This document shows, piece by piece, positions 10,554-20,820 of a DNA stretch of 64,000 bases. The stretch comes from Eustoma russellianum. Taxonomy: Eukaryota; Streptophyta; Magnoliopsida; Gentianales; Gentianaceae. Under the pieces are notes generated by a model, which saw only the letters and a list, made by a program, of their open reading frames with translations, did not search any database and was not told the origin of the DNA. The stretch lies in contig AP025057.1 in assembly GCA_036186865.1 (NCBI GenBank), forward strand, positions 23,531,366 through 23,595,365. Reading direction: 5' to 3'. Both the position numbers and the translations under genes were made by a program. How positions within the stretch are numbered: position 1 is the stretch's first letter; each line of letters opens with the position of its first letter.

Positions 10554-13500
10554 ATGGAGAACGAAAGTTCGAACTCCTTCAATGGCGTGCACCTTGGTCC
10601 GTCCGAGGAAGTGAACACTGCTGTTCCAGTTGCACCCGCTGCCATTCCTGCTCCTGTTCCGGTTGTTGGACAAGTTGAGAAACCGGAGAAGTTTGGAGGC
10701 AGTTACTTTAAACGTTGGCAGCAGAAGATGCTGTTCTTTTTGACAACTCTGGGGCTGGCCAAAATGCTGACCGAGGATCCTCCAGTGGTGATACCAGTCG
10801 AGGATCAAAACGTGAATATGCAGAATAGCTTGATGGCTGAAGCATGGAAATATAGTGATTATGTCTGTTTGAGTCATATTTTAAGTTGTCTTGATAATAC
10901 TCTGTATGGACTGTATAGTACCTTTAAGACTGCAAAATCTTTATGGCAGGCTTTAGACAAAAAATACAGGACAGAGGATGCTGGTGCGAAGAAATTTATC
11001 ATTGGTAAATTTCTTGATTTTAAGATGACTGATTCTAAAACTGTTGTTTCTCAGATTGAGGAACTTCAGATGTTAGTGGCTGAAATGGAAGAAGATGGTA
11101 TGTCCCTGAGTGAATCTTTCCTTGTTGCTGCTGTTATTGAGAAGCTACCTCTTTCGTGGAGGGAATTCAGGAGCTATCTCAAACATAAGCGAAAGGAGAT
11201 GTCCTTGGAAGATCTGATTGTTCGATTGCGTATCGAAGAAGACAATCGCAGATCTGAGAAGAAGTTTGCTCAATTTTCTGGTCAGGCAAAGGCTCATGTC
11301 GCAGAGGCGACGAAGAAAAAGAAAGGCAAGTTGGGTGTGAACAACAAAGGCAAAGAGATCGCCAAAAAGTTCACAGGTAAGTGCTACAACTGTGGCATTC
11401 AGGGGCACCGGAGCAGTGACTGTCGCAAGCCAAAGAAAAGGCAAGAGAAAGCGAAGGCGAACCTGGTTGGCGCAATGGAAGATCTGGATCTTTGTGCTGT
11501 TGTGAGTGAATGCAACATTGTGGGAAATCCGCACGCATGGTGGCTTGACACTGGAGCTACGAGACATGTTTGTGCAAATAAGGCAATGTTCACAGAATAC
11601 AAGCCCGTTGATGGTGCACAGCTTTACATGGGAAATGATGCTTCATCAAAGATTGAAGGTGAAGGAAATGTTGTTTTGAAGTTGACTTCTGGAAAGTTTC
11701 TGACTCTGCAGAATGTTCTGCATGTTCCTGATATTAGGAAGAATTTGATTTCTGGCGCTTTGATGGTGATGCATGGGTTTAGACTTGTGTTAGAGTCTAA
11801 CAAAGTTATCATTACTAAGAATGGGTTGTACTTGGGAAAGGGGTACTTGGTAGACAGAATGTTTAAGTTAAACGTTATGACCATTGTACCTAAGAAAGAA
11901 AAAGTTGTGCCCGTAGTGGCAAATGAAAATGCATCTACTTCTGCTTATATGCTTGAGTCTTCTTGTTTATGGCATTTACGTTTGGGACACGTTAATTACA
12001 AATCAATTCAAAGAATGATAAATCTTGATTTGTTGCCTAAACTGAATATGACTAAGAAAAAATGTCAAGTTTGCGTTGAAGCGAAAATGACTAAGGCTCC
12101 TTTTCCTTCGATTGAAAGAAACACTGAAATGTTAGATTTAATTCATACAGATGTGTGTGATTTAAAGTTTGTGCAAACAAGAGGTGGTAAAAAGTACTTT
12201 GTAACTTTTATTGACGATTGCACTAGATACTGTTATGTCTATTTGCTAAGTAGCAAAGATGAGGCCGTTAATGCTTTTAAGGATTATAAGAATGAAGTTG
12301 AAAATCAACTTAGCAAACGAATTAAGATAATTCGTAGTGATAGAGGTGGCGAATATGATGCACCGTTTAATGAATTCTGTTCAGAACATGGCATTATTCA
12401 TCAAACGACTGCGCCATACTCACCTCAATCCAATGGTATTGCTGAACGCAAGAATCGAACTCTTAAAGAGATGATGAATGCTATGTTGATAAGTTCGGGT
12501 TTACCTCAGAACTTGTGGGGGGAAGCAATCCTCTCTGCCAATGTCATTCTAAATAGAATTCCATCTAAAAAGATGGATAAGACCCCTTATGAACTTTGGA
12601 AAGGTTATAAACCGAGTTTCAAATACTTAAAAATGTGTGGGTGTCTGGCTAAGGTAGCAGTACCTAAACCAAGACAAGTCAGAATAGGGCCCAAAACGAT
12701 TGATTGTATATTTATAGGATATGCAACAAATAGTAGTGCATATCGATTCTTGGTGCACAAGTCTGACATCCCTGACATACATGAAAATGTTGTCATGGAA
12801 TCAAGAAATGCAGTGTTTTTTGAAGACGTCTTTCCAAAGAAAGATAGAAATGATAAAGAAGCCAGTACGAGTAAGCGAACTCGGGATACAACGACTCAAG
12901 AAATTGACGAACCCCGTCAAAGCAAACGAGCCAAAATACCGACATCATTTGGACCAGATTTTCTAACCTACATGGTAGAGAATGAGCCAAGGACCTTTTC
13001 AGAGGCGATGTCAACACCAGAAGCTTCATTCTGGAAAGAGGCAATCAACAGTGAGATAGAATCTATTCTTCAAAATCACACTTGGGAGCTGGTCAATCTT
13101 CCACCAGGAAGTAAACTACTCGGATGCAAGTGGATTTTCAAGAAGAAGTTAAAAGAAGATGGATCTATCGACAAATACAAAGCGCGTTTGGTAGCCAAAG
13201 GTTATCAGCAAAAAGAAGGGTTTGATTTCTTTGACACTTACTCACCAGTGACAAGGATTACATCAATCAGAGTGCTAGTCGCGATTGCATCAGTCTATAA
13301 CTTAGAAATCCATCAGATGGATGTTAAAACGGCTTTTCTAAACGGTGATTTAGAGGAGGAGATATACATGGAACAACCAGAAGGGTTTGTTGTGCCAGGA
13401 CAAGAGAAGAAAGTTTGTAAACTTGTTAAGTCTTTGTACGGACTTAAACAAGCACCAAAACAATGGCACTTGAAGTTTGATCAAGTAATGATGACAAACG

Positions 13501-14537
13501 GCTTCAGGATCAACGAGTGCGACAAGTGTGTTTACATCAAAAACACACTTAATGCCTATGTGATAGTATGTCTCTATGTAGATGACATGTTAATCATGGG
13601 CAGTACTCGTGACATCATCTTGAATACCAAGAAGATGTTAACACGGAATTTTGACATGAAGGATATGGGGGTTGCCAATGTTATCCTAGGAATCAAGATT
13701 TCTAGGGTAACTGAAGGTTTGATCATGTCACAAAGTCATTATATTGAGTCCGTTCTCAAACGATTCAATATGTTTGATGCAAAACCAGTAAAAACCCCAC
13801 TTGACTTAAGTATGCACTTAAGGAAGAACCGAGGTGAACCAGTAGCTCAATTGAATTACTCACAAGTGATTGGAAGTCTAATGTACATAACGAACTGTAC
13901 AAGACCAGACTTAGCTTGTTCAGTAAACAAATTGAGCAGGTTTACCAGTAATCCAAGTGAAGATCATTGGAAAGCTCTAAATAGAGTAATGAGGTACCTC
14001 AAGTACACAATGAATCTTGGATTACACTATACAAGATATCCAGCAGTATTGGAAGGATACTGTGACGCAAACTGGATATCAGATTGTAAAGATTCTAAAT
14101 CCACCAGTGGATACTTATTCACTGTAGGTGGTGGTGCTGTGTCATGGAAGTCTACAAAGCAAACGTGCATAGCTCGGTCAACTATGGAAGCTGAGTTTAT
14201 AGCACTCGATAAAGCTGGGGAAGAAGCTGAATGGCTTCGAAATTTCCTAGAAGACATTCCATGCTGGCCTAAGCCAATCGCTCCTATAAGCATACACTGT
14301 GACAGTCAGTCAGCTATAGGACGAGCTCAAAGCAGCATCTATAATGGTAAGTCACGACACATACGTCGGAGACATAATACCATTAAGCAGTTGATCTCTA
14401 ATGGCGTGATTTCCATTGATTACATAAAATCAAAGGAGAATCTTGCGGATCCGCTTACAAAAGCTTTGCCTAGAGATCAAATGTCAAAATTGACAAACGG
14501 AATGGGACTTAAGCCTACAAAGCATGAATCTTTGTAA
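10554..14537 (+). CDS. Copia gag-pol polyprotein
   Basis: Single uninterrupted ORF of 1327 residues from the ATG at 10554 (MENESSNSF); upstream in-frame codons lie in the leader. Order: UBN2-type gag (KFGGSYFKRWQQKM), CCHC zinc knuckle CYNCGIQGHRSSDC (11382-11423), aspartic protease DTGATRHVC (11547 on), GAG-pre-integrase LWHLRLGHVNY, integrase with DDE residues in HTDVCD, RSDRGGEYD and AERKNRTL, reverse transcriptase with YVDD (13575-13586), and RNase H (YCDANW, ARSTMEAEF, CDSQSAI, ending LADPLTKALP). All catalytic motifs I can check are present. Expression would be from the 5' LTR TATA. It is the only undamaged polyprotein in the window. Confidence 0.95.
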   Translation: MENESSNSFNGVHLGPSEEVNTAVPVAPAAIPAPVPVVGQVEKPEKFGGSYFKRWQQKMLFFLTTLGLAKMLTEDPPVVIPVEDQNVNMQNSLMAEAWKYSDYVCLSHILSCLDNTLYGLYSTFKTAKSLWQALDKKYRTEDAGAKKFIIGKFLDFKMTDSKTVVSQIEELQMLVAEMEEDGMSLSESFLVAAVIEKLPLSWREFRSYLKHKRKEMSLEDLIVRLRIEEDNRRSEKKFAQFSGQAKAHVAEATKKKKGKLGVNNKGKEIAKKFTGKCYNCGIQGHRSSDCRKPKKRQEKAKANLVGAMEDLDLCAVVSECNIVGNPHAWWLDTGATRHVCANKAMFTEYKPVDGAQLYMGNDASSKIEGEGNVVLKLTSGKFLTLQNVLHVPDIRKNLISGALMVMHGFRLVLESNKVIITKNGLYLGKGYLVDRMFKLNVMTIVPKKEKVVPVVANENASTSAYMLESSCLWHLRLGHVNYKSIQRMINLDLLPKLNMTKKKCQVCVEAKMTKAPFPSIERNTEMLDLIHTDVCDLKFVQTRGGKKYFVTFIDDCTRYCYVYLLSSKDEAVNAFKDYKNEVENQLSKRIKIIRSDRGGEYDAPFNEFCSEHGIIHQTTAPYSPQSNGIAERKNRTLKEMMNAMLISSGLPQNLWGEAILSANVILNRIPSKKMDKTPYELWKGYKPSFKYLKMCGCLAKVAVPKPRQVRIGPKTIDCIFIGYATNSSAYRFLVHKSDIPDIHENVVMESRNAVFFEDVFPKKDRNDKEASTSKRTRDTTTQEIDEPRQSKRAKIPTSFGPDFLTYMVENEPRTFSEAMSTPEASFWKEAINSEIESILQNHTWELVNLPPGSKLLGCKWIFKKKLKEDGSIDKYKARLVAKGYQQKEGFDFFDTYSPVTRITSIRVLVAIASVYNLEIHQMDVKTAFLNGDLEEEIYMEQPEGFVVPGQEKKVCKLVKSLYGLKQAPKQWHLKFDQVMMTNGFRINECDKCVYIKNTLNAYVIVCLYVDDMLIMGSTRDIILNTKKMLTRNFDMKDMGVANVILGIKISRVTEGLIMSQSHYIESVLKRFNMFDAKPVKTPLDLSMHLRKNRGEPVAQLNYSQVIGSLMYITNCTRPDLACSVNKLSRFTSNPSEDHWKALNRVMRYLKYTMNLGLHYTRYPAVLEGYCDANWISDCKDSKSTSGYLFTVGGGAVSWKSTKQTCIARSTMEAEFIALDKAGEEAEWLRNFLEDIPCWPKPIAPISIHCDSQSAIGRAQSSIYNGKSRHIRRRHNTIKQLISNGVISIDYIKSKENLADPLTKALPRDQMSKLTNGMGLKPTKHESL

Positions 14538-15083
14538 CGGTAACCCAACCTTGTTGACTGGAGATCCCAGAATCTAGGTTCAATGGGAAAACTAAGTTAT
14601 AAGGATTCAGTTAGCACTTACTCATTCCGTTAAATAAAAGTGTTGTCTACAGAGAAATGAGGGTAAGCTGATGCTTTTAATGATGTCCTATATCTTGATA
14701 AATCAAGTGGGGTATGGCAGAATACTCTTGATAGGAATCACCTATGTAAGTGTGAAGTGGGGCCGCTTCTATGAGAATTCTGAGAGGCAAGAATTCTCTA
14801 ATACACTTTCTGAAACCAGGTTGTTCATGGCCAAAATGAACACAACCATGAGAACCAATAAGGGGTGTCAAAGGAAATGTTGTGTGAGTATCATTGTCTA
14901 GGTTCACAATAAAGGCTGATAGTTCAAGACATTAGGTCACTAACCAGCTGAGTGGATCCGATGGTATATCACTAAGAAAGGTTCAAAGCCAGAAGCTACC
15001 TCTTCTGATGCAACATATCCTTGTCTGATTTCTCGATAGAGTCTGCATCTGCATCTGCATTAATTTTCATTCATGTGGGGGAT

Positions 15084-16176
15084 TGTTGGAGAAAATGAGG
15101 TAAGTTGGAAAAGTTTGGGAAGTGGGTTTGTCAAAAGTTGACAACCACCATACTTTGAGCTTAATTATAATTAGTGTTCGTTAATCAAAAACAAAAACTA
15201 ATAATTTCTAAATTATCTACGTGACAAGTAGATGACTTTAGGCTTTTGAATCACTCGATTCCGATACCGGGTGAATGAGAAATTAATGCTCAAAGTTGGA
15301 GTAAAATTGAAAGGAAAATGGAAAAGTGGTGATGTGGCCTCATGAGGAGTGAACACATCACCCTTTAAGTGGAATACCACATTGGTCACTTGGGATGAAA
15401 GAGCCACCATATAAGTTACAAGTTGGAGCTTTCTAAAATGTGCCCTTGGGCATGAGAAGTTTTCTGACGGAGTCAGGACGCAGCTCAGGCAAGGTTCACC
15501 ACACAAGCGCGCGCGCGTGCGCCGCCGCCGCCTGCCCGTCCGGCCGGCTCGGCTCGTGCTCGTGTTTGTGCTTTTTGGAGAAATTTTCTTTTACATTTTT
15601 CCAGAAAAATAAATTAAATGATCCAACGATTGAAAATTTTTTCCTCATAACGGTTGCAAGATCTAACGGTGTAGATCGTAGTCTACGCGGATCATGATCT
15701 AACGGATGAGATCATACTTGCTGGCAGTTTCACCATAGATCTAACGGCTGTAGATCATCTACGGTTTATCAACGGTTTTGGATAAAACCGCTGCGGTTTA
15801 TGATCTAACAGCCGAGATCGAAAACCGTCAGATCCGACGGTCCACGTTTAAAACCGTCGATCTAACGGTTGTAGATGAAAACCGTTTGATCCGACGGCTG
15901 CGGTTTAATCTGGAGATCAACCGCCGTTTCTTCCCGCCTATAAATTGCCTCCTTCTCCAGACTTTCAAGAACACACTGCACTCTGCGTTTCTGTTTTTTC
16001 CACTGCTGTTCTCTCCTGCTGATTTTTGTTTTTTGCATATTGCTGTTGCATTGTTGTTCCAGTCCAGTTCGTTGAGAAATTAGAGCATCCCACAGGTTCG
16101 CCGAGTTCTTTACGTAGCTGTGCCGCTTCGTATGAACTGTAGCCGTTGTATCCTGGGAGACGTTTGCTGTTTCGGT
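15084..16176 (+). repeat. 3' LTR of the Copia element, end deleted
   Basis: Matches the 5' LTR from its first base to the shared CTGTTTCGGT, then diverges into AGCAGCTTCC. The last 136 bp or so present in the 5' LTR (10327-10462) are missing. It carries the TATA box at 15939-15945. Confidence 0.9.
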
Positions 16177-16302
16177 AGCAGCTTCCAATGCCAAATGCTT
16201 CTAGATTATTTGACTCAAATTTAAGCCTAAAAACAGGCCCCGTAGAGGCACAAGACTTGATCAAACTCTAGTCCTATACCAAATTTGTTAGGGGTATACT
16301 CA
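16177..16302. other. Host-like segment, left copy of the duplication (part 2)
   Basis: Matches 59241-59366 closely, including CAGCTTCCAAT.CCAAA, TTTAAGCCTAAAAACAGGCC and TTTGTTAGGGGTATACTC. It ends in ACTCA (16298-16302), the target-site copy next to the Sirevirus terminus TGTTAGG at 16303. Confidence 0.8.
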
Positions 16303-16345
16303 TGTTAGGTTTGTGACAGTCACTCTATAGGAGATGAACAGAGTG
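16303..16345 (-). repeat. Remnant of the 3' LTR end
   Basis: TGTTAGG..GTGACAGTCACTC..GATGAACAGAG aligns with the inner end of the right LTR (25462-25500, ATGACAATCACTC..GGTGAATAGAG). The rest of this LTR is absent, so only the terminus survives. Confidence 0.6.
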
Positions 16346-16499
16346 TTGGGCGATTTGCAGATTTTGTTGTTTTTGTCTATCTCCAACTCAAATGAAATTC
16401 AAAGTCAAAGTGAAGAATGGGAGACGAGAGACAATTAATTAGTATACTAGATATAGATCGAACCTTAAATGAAATATGGACAAATTTACCTGGGCAAAA

Positions 16500-16730
16500 T
16501 AGGCTCTTCTAAAGATTTGTCGTATTCGCCAGACTTGAGCCATGGAAAATTATTGATTTGTAGCCTCCTCTAACCTCGACCAATATATTTTCTTGAGAAA
16601 AGTCTGTCTTTTTCTTCTGTCCCTTTGTTCTAGGACCGGTTGGGACTTGTTGATGGGATTGTTGTGGCACTTCTTCCTCTTCATGAGAGGTTCTTAGCCT
16701 TTTGGAAGTACTTTTGCTTATTGAAGTCAT
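16500..16730 (-). pseudogene. Truncated extra ORF downstream of pol (third ORF)
   Basis: ATG at 16730 opens a frame reading MTSISKSTSKRLRTSHEEEE that stops at 16509 after 73 codons. In an overlapping frame just before the stop the minus strand encodes NNFPWLKSGEYDKSLEEP. The extra ORF of the element at 45453 has MASAGPSKRPRSQ followed by DNFPWLKKFEPDIKKPPR at a similar distance, so the two are homologous and this one is frameshifted and cut. The basic, serine-rich start could be a nuclear-targeting segment. Function unknown; it lies in the position of the env-like gene of some Sireviruses but shows no membrane segment. Confidence 0.6.
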
Positions 16731-16941
16731 TTTGGAAAGGGGTAGATTTTTAGGACACGAAATTGCAAGAAGCTTGATGAAGATGAAGAAATTTGTTGTA
16801 GAAATCAAGTGGATTGAAGAAAAACCGATGTTTGTTGCAAGAACTTTGGGGTAGAAGGGTCGGATTTTGAGAGAGGGCTTTTTGCGGGTGATTTCTCGCG
16901 GTTTTGGAAAAGTTGAAATGAAGAATTTTAGGTTTTTGCAG

Positions 16942-16949
16942 CTTTTATA
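16942..16949 (-). promoter_or_regulatory. TATA box in front of the extra ORF
   Basis: Minus strand TATAAAAG in GGGCTATAAAAGCTGC, about 210 bp upstream of the ATG at 16730, followed by a CT- and A-rich leader like a plant 5' UTR. This suggests the extra ORF has its own promoter. Inferred from sequence alone. Confidence 0.5.
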
Positions 16950-16984
16950 GCCCGGGCACCCAATGACATCACTAGATATATGTT

Positions 16985-17075
16985 AGGGGTTGAAGTCCAC
17001 ATTGATCGATCGATGTGAGAGACTGATGTACTTCAGTATCTCCGCAGCTACATCGATCGATCGATGTATGGTGAT
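16985..17075 (-). repeat. CGATCGATCG palindrome array after pol
   Basis: Two CATTGATCGATCGATGT or CATCGATCGATCGATGT palindromes with a GAGAGACTGATG spacer. The same motif forms the longer array in the LTR (26125-26515), so the array exists both in the LTR and between pol and the extra ORF. Confidence 0.75.
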
Positions 17076-17116
17076 TTCTGAATTTTTGGTAATTTTGACA
17101 CTTTAATCATTGTTTA

Positions 17117-19860
17117 TCATTCATAATCTTTTTCTAATGGATTAGAATGTCTCTGTAGGAAAGGTTTGGTGAAAATATTAGGTAGTTGGTCATTTGTTGG
17201 AACAAATTCAGCACATACCAACCCTTTTTGAATATAATTCCTTATAAAGTGATGTCTCACTTCAATATGCTTAGTTCTACTATAGTATATCGGGTTTTGC
17301 GTTATACTTATGGCTGAAGTGTTGTCACATAATATAGGTACTTTGTCAAATTTGACATTGTAATCATTCAAGGTATTTATCATCCAAAGTAATTGGGCAC
17401 AACATGAAACGGCCGATACATATTGGGATTCTGCTTTTGAAAGTATCACACTATTTTTTTTATTGGAAAACCAAGAAACTAAGCAATCTCCAAGGAATTG
17501 GCATGTCTCGGAGGTGCTTTTTCTATCGACTAGGTTTCTGGCATAGTCGGAGTCATTATACCCTCTTAAGTCAAAACAACCATTTTGGGATAAAATAACC
17601 CAAAGTTCAAAGTACCTTTCAAATATATAAAAATAAGTTTGATGGCAACTAGATGTGATTCCTTAGATATACTTTGAAATCTAGCACATAAACATACAGC
17701 ATGTAGAATATCTGGTCTACTATTGGTTAAATAAAGTAGACTAACAATCATACCTCTATATTTGGTTGCCTCAGCCGGCTTCCCTTTTTCATCTTTCTCG
17801 AGCTTTGTACTTGTGATCATTGGTGTGCTCACACTCCTTCCATCCTCAAACTTGTATTTCTTGAGGAGATCCTTGGTGTACTTCGTTTGAGATATGTATA
17901 CTCCATCTTGAGTTTTCTTGATTTGAAGTCCAAGGAAGCAATTGAGTTCACCCATCATGCTCATTTCTAATCCTCCTTCCATCAACTTAGAAAAATGCTC
18001 ACAAAGAGAATCATTAGTGGTACCAAATATAATATTATCAACATAAATTTCAACAATTGATTATTTTCTTGTTCTTTAATAAAAAGAGTAGTATCAACTT
18101 TTCCTCCTGATTAACCATTTTCAAGGAGAAAGTTGCTTAATCCTCATACTATGCCTTAGGAGCTTGTATAAGTCCATAAAGGTCCCTTTTGAGTTGGAAT
18201 ACATGATTTGGATAATCATGATTTTCAAACCCCGGTGGTTGAGCTACATATACTTCTTCTTGAATTATTTCACTCAAGAAAGCGGATTTTACATCCATTT
18301 GATATTGTTTAAAATCCTTATAGTATGCATATGCTAGTAGCAATCCAATAACTTCTAATCCATCTGTGGGGACAAAAGTCTCATCATAGTCTATATCTTC
18401 TTCTTGTCTATATTCTTGAGCTATTAATTTAGATTTGTTTCTAGTTATGTTTTCTTTATTGTCCATTTCATTTCTAAATACCCATTTAGCGCCAATTGTA
18501 TGGTGATCCCTAGGTTTAGCCACTAATTCCCAAATACCACTTCTTTCAAATTGATTTAGTTCTTCTTGCATGGCTAATACCCAATCTTCATCATTTATAG
18601 CATGTTTTATATACTTAGGCTCAACTTATGAAATAAAAGCGTTTTCATTAAATTTTTTCCTAGTTAATATGACTTGACTTATTTCTCCTAATATTAATTC
18701 TGTTGGGTGGTTTTTGTTATATTTATATGAATCCGGTAAATTTGACGTGTCTCCTCTCACTTCTTCTTCTTCTAACTTATGTCTGTTTTCAAGTGGATTA
18801 ATCCTAAGATCAATAGGAAATACCGTTTTCAAGTGGATTAATCCTACAATTAATAAGAATATTTCCTTTTGGACTCTCAAACTTTTCTATATGACTTACT
18901 TTGTTTCTTTTTTCATCATCATCACCATTTATGCATGGTTCATCATCAAGGATTTCACTAAACTTAACATGAACTGATTCTTCAACTTTCATACTCCTTT
19001 TATGATGTACCTAAAATGTCTTGCTATTTTGAGCATAACCCATAAAGATTCCTTCATCCGCTTTAAAATCGAGTTTATCTATATTATGTCTGGTGTTAAG
19101 TATAAAACACTTACAACCAAATACCTTGAAATGGCCAATGTTAGGTACTTTTCCTATCCAAAGATGATAAAAAGTCTTTTTGAGAGATGGTCTCAAATAA
19201 ACTCTATTTATTACATGAAAAGCGATATTTACCGCTTCAGCCCAAAAATACTTAGGTAGCTCAAACTCATTTAGCATGGCTCTACTTATTTCTTGAAGTG
19301 ATCCATTCTTTCTTTCCGCAACACTATTTTGTTGAGGAATTCTAGGAGCCAAAAAATTGTGTCCATACCTCTTAGATACACAAAATACTTAAAAGTCACC
19401 ATCAAACTCATCACCTCTATCACTTCTAATTTCTTTAATGGTGTCTCTTTTTTTGATTTTCTAATCTCCTACGAAGTTTTATAAACTCTTGGCATTCATC
19501 ATTCTTTTTGTCTAAGAACATGACTCAAGTATACTTAAATAAGTCATTTACCACTACAAAAGTGTAATGTTTTCCACCTAAGCTTACCGTACCAATGTCC
19601 CCATACAAATCCATATGACTCAATTGTAGAGGTTTGGTGATGAAGATTTCACATTTGGGCTTGAAGCTTGCTTTAACAAGCTTCGCCTTTTGACCAGTGT
19701 CACATAAGCCATGGTTTTTTCAATTCAATTTTGAAAGATCTTGGACCTTTTCATTTTTGCAAATCTCTTTGAAATTCTTGAAACTAATATGTCCAGGTCG
19801 TATATATCATAATTGTGTCAAATCATTTTTGGAAACTTGACATGAAACTTTTTGTGATAT
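17117..19860 (-). pseudogene. Sirevirus pol: integrase, reverse transcriptase, RNase H (broken)
   Basis: Read right to left: GAG-pre-integrase and integrase N-terminus (about 19860-19380, degenerate, including a RSDRG-like stretch), integrase C-terminal part (19352-19011, VAERKNGSLQEISRAMLNEF), linker (18880-18626), reverse transcriptase N-terminal half (18571-18149, IGAKWVFRNEMDNKE), the active-site region, C-terminal half (17985-17566, MSMMGELNCFLGLQIK), and RNase H end (17449-17117, KAESQYVSAVSCCAQLLW). The active site reads YVDN (18034-18045) rather than YVDD. Several stops and frameshifts separate the pieces. Strongly similar to the pol at 48355-52185. Confidence 0.85.
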
Positions 19861-19907
19861 CAAATCATGTGCGCTAAAATTTATAAAATCAAATTTGAGG
19901 GAGAGAC

Positions 19908-20820
19908 TTCGATCGATCGATGTATGGCAAGTTCAAAACTAGAACCTCTCCGTTGGAACAAAATACAAGGGAGATTCATGGTGTTTTCTCTTTCCAATCT
20001 TGCTCAAATTTCTTGTGGACTTTTCTCTAAAATAATGCATGCTTCCTTGACTATTGTATACATGTCTAAGATTCTCTAGGGGGCTTTGGAGGATCAAATC
20101 AATCCATAGAGTGGCTAGAGGGTATTTCCAAATTATCAAGACATAGGATTGATTTGAAGACATGGGGGACGCTCCAAAAACATTGTTGACGCCTCTTATA
20201 AATAGAAGAAGCTCAGATGAGGCATTCATAGACTTTCACCATCGTCAAGCTTCATTCTTCATTGTTGTATATTTCTCTCATTTGTGTAAAAATGCTTAAA
20301 GCCGGTTAAGCCTTTATTTGTTATTCATTTTTGTATATTGAGAGATTGTAAGTCTAACACAAGAGGAAACATAAATATTAGATCTTTTGCTTGTGTTTAG
20401 AATAGCAAGAGTGTAAACCCCACTACTTCCTTAAACCTACCGTGAGAAAGTTCTTTGAGAGAACTTTGTTGAAGTTGTGAGGTAGCAAGAAGTTGTTCTT
20501 GCTTAGAGCTGAAGTTGTTGTAGTTGCACAAAGTTGTTTTGTGTAAGAAGTTTTTGTTGTGATTGTTTACACTAAGTTGCTGGTGTAAGTATTGCTGTGG
20601 TTGTTCTTATTAAGTATAATAAAAAGAGTAGTTGAAAATCCACTTTGGCAACAAAGTGGTAATGGAGTAGAATCATTTATGATTCGAGCCATTCTATATC
20701 CGGTGTACTTCTTCATTATCTCTCATCTCTCATTCTTACTTTGATTTTGAATTCCATTCGAGTTGAAGAAAGCTAAAAATTCAGAAAATTCTGCAAAATT
20801 GATCAACACTCTATTCACCC
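19908..20820 (+). repeat. Inverted LTR fragment of the same Sirevirus family
   Basis: This plus-strand segment is the reverse complement counterpart of much of the right LTR. Shared blocks are CGATCGATCGATGT, GAGATT.ATGGTGTTTTCTCTTTC, TTGGAGGATCAAATCAATCC, CTTCATTCTTCATTGTTGTA, CCCACTACTTCCTTAAACC and CTCTATTCACCC. It stops at 20820, before the LTR end, where a different LTR-like block starts. Its inverted placement inside the element shows recombination or a second broken insertion. Confidence 0.7.

Larger units (their letters stand above)
9149..16176 (+). mobile_element. Copia LTR retrotransposon (Tork-like), intact gag-pol, 3' LTR truncated
   Basis: Two near-identical LTRs beginning TGTTGGAGAAAATGAGG (9149 and 15084) enclose one long gag-pol ORF. 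Domain order gag, protease, integrase, reverse transcriptase, RNase H defines Copia. A purine-rich GTGGGGGA tract lies just before the 3' LTR. The 3' LTR stops at 16176, where unrelated host-like sequence begins. The 5' LTR continues about 136 bp further, so the right end was deleted and no target duplication can be read. The insertion looks young because the LTRs differ mainly by a few indels in the GC-rich stretch and the AACGG array. Lineage is judged by eye only. Confidence 0.9.
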
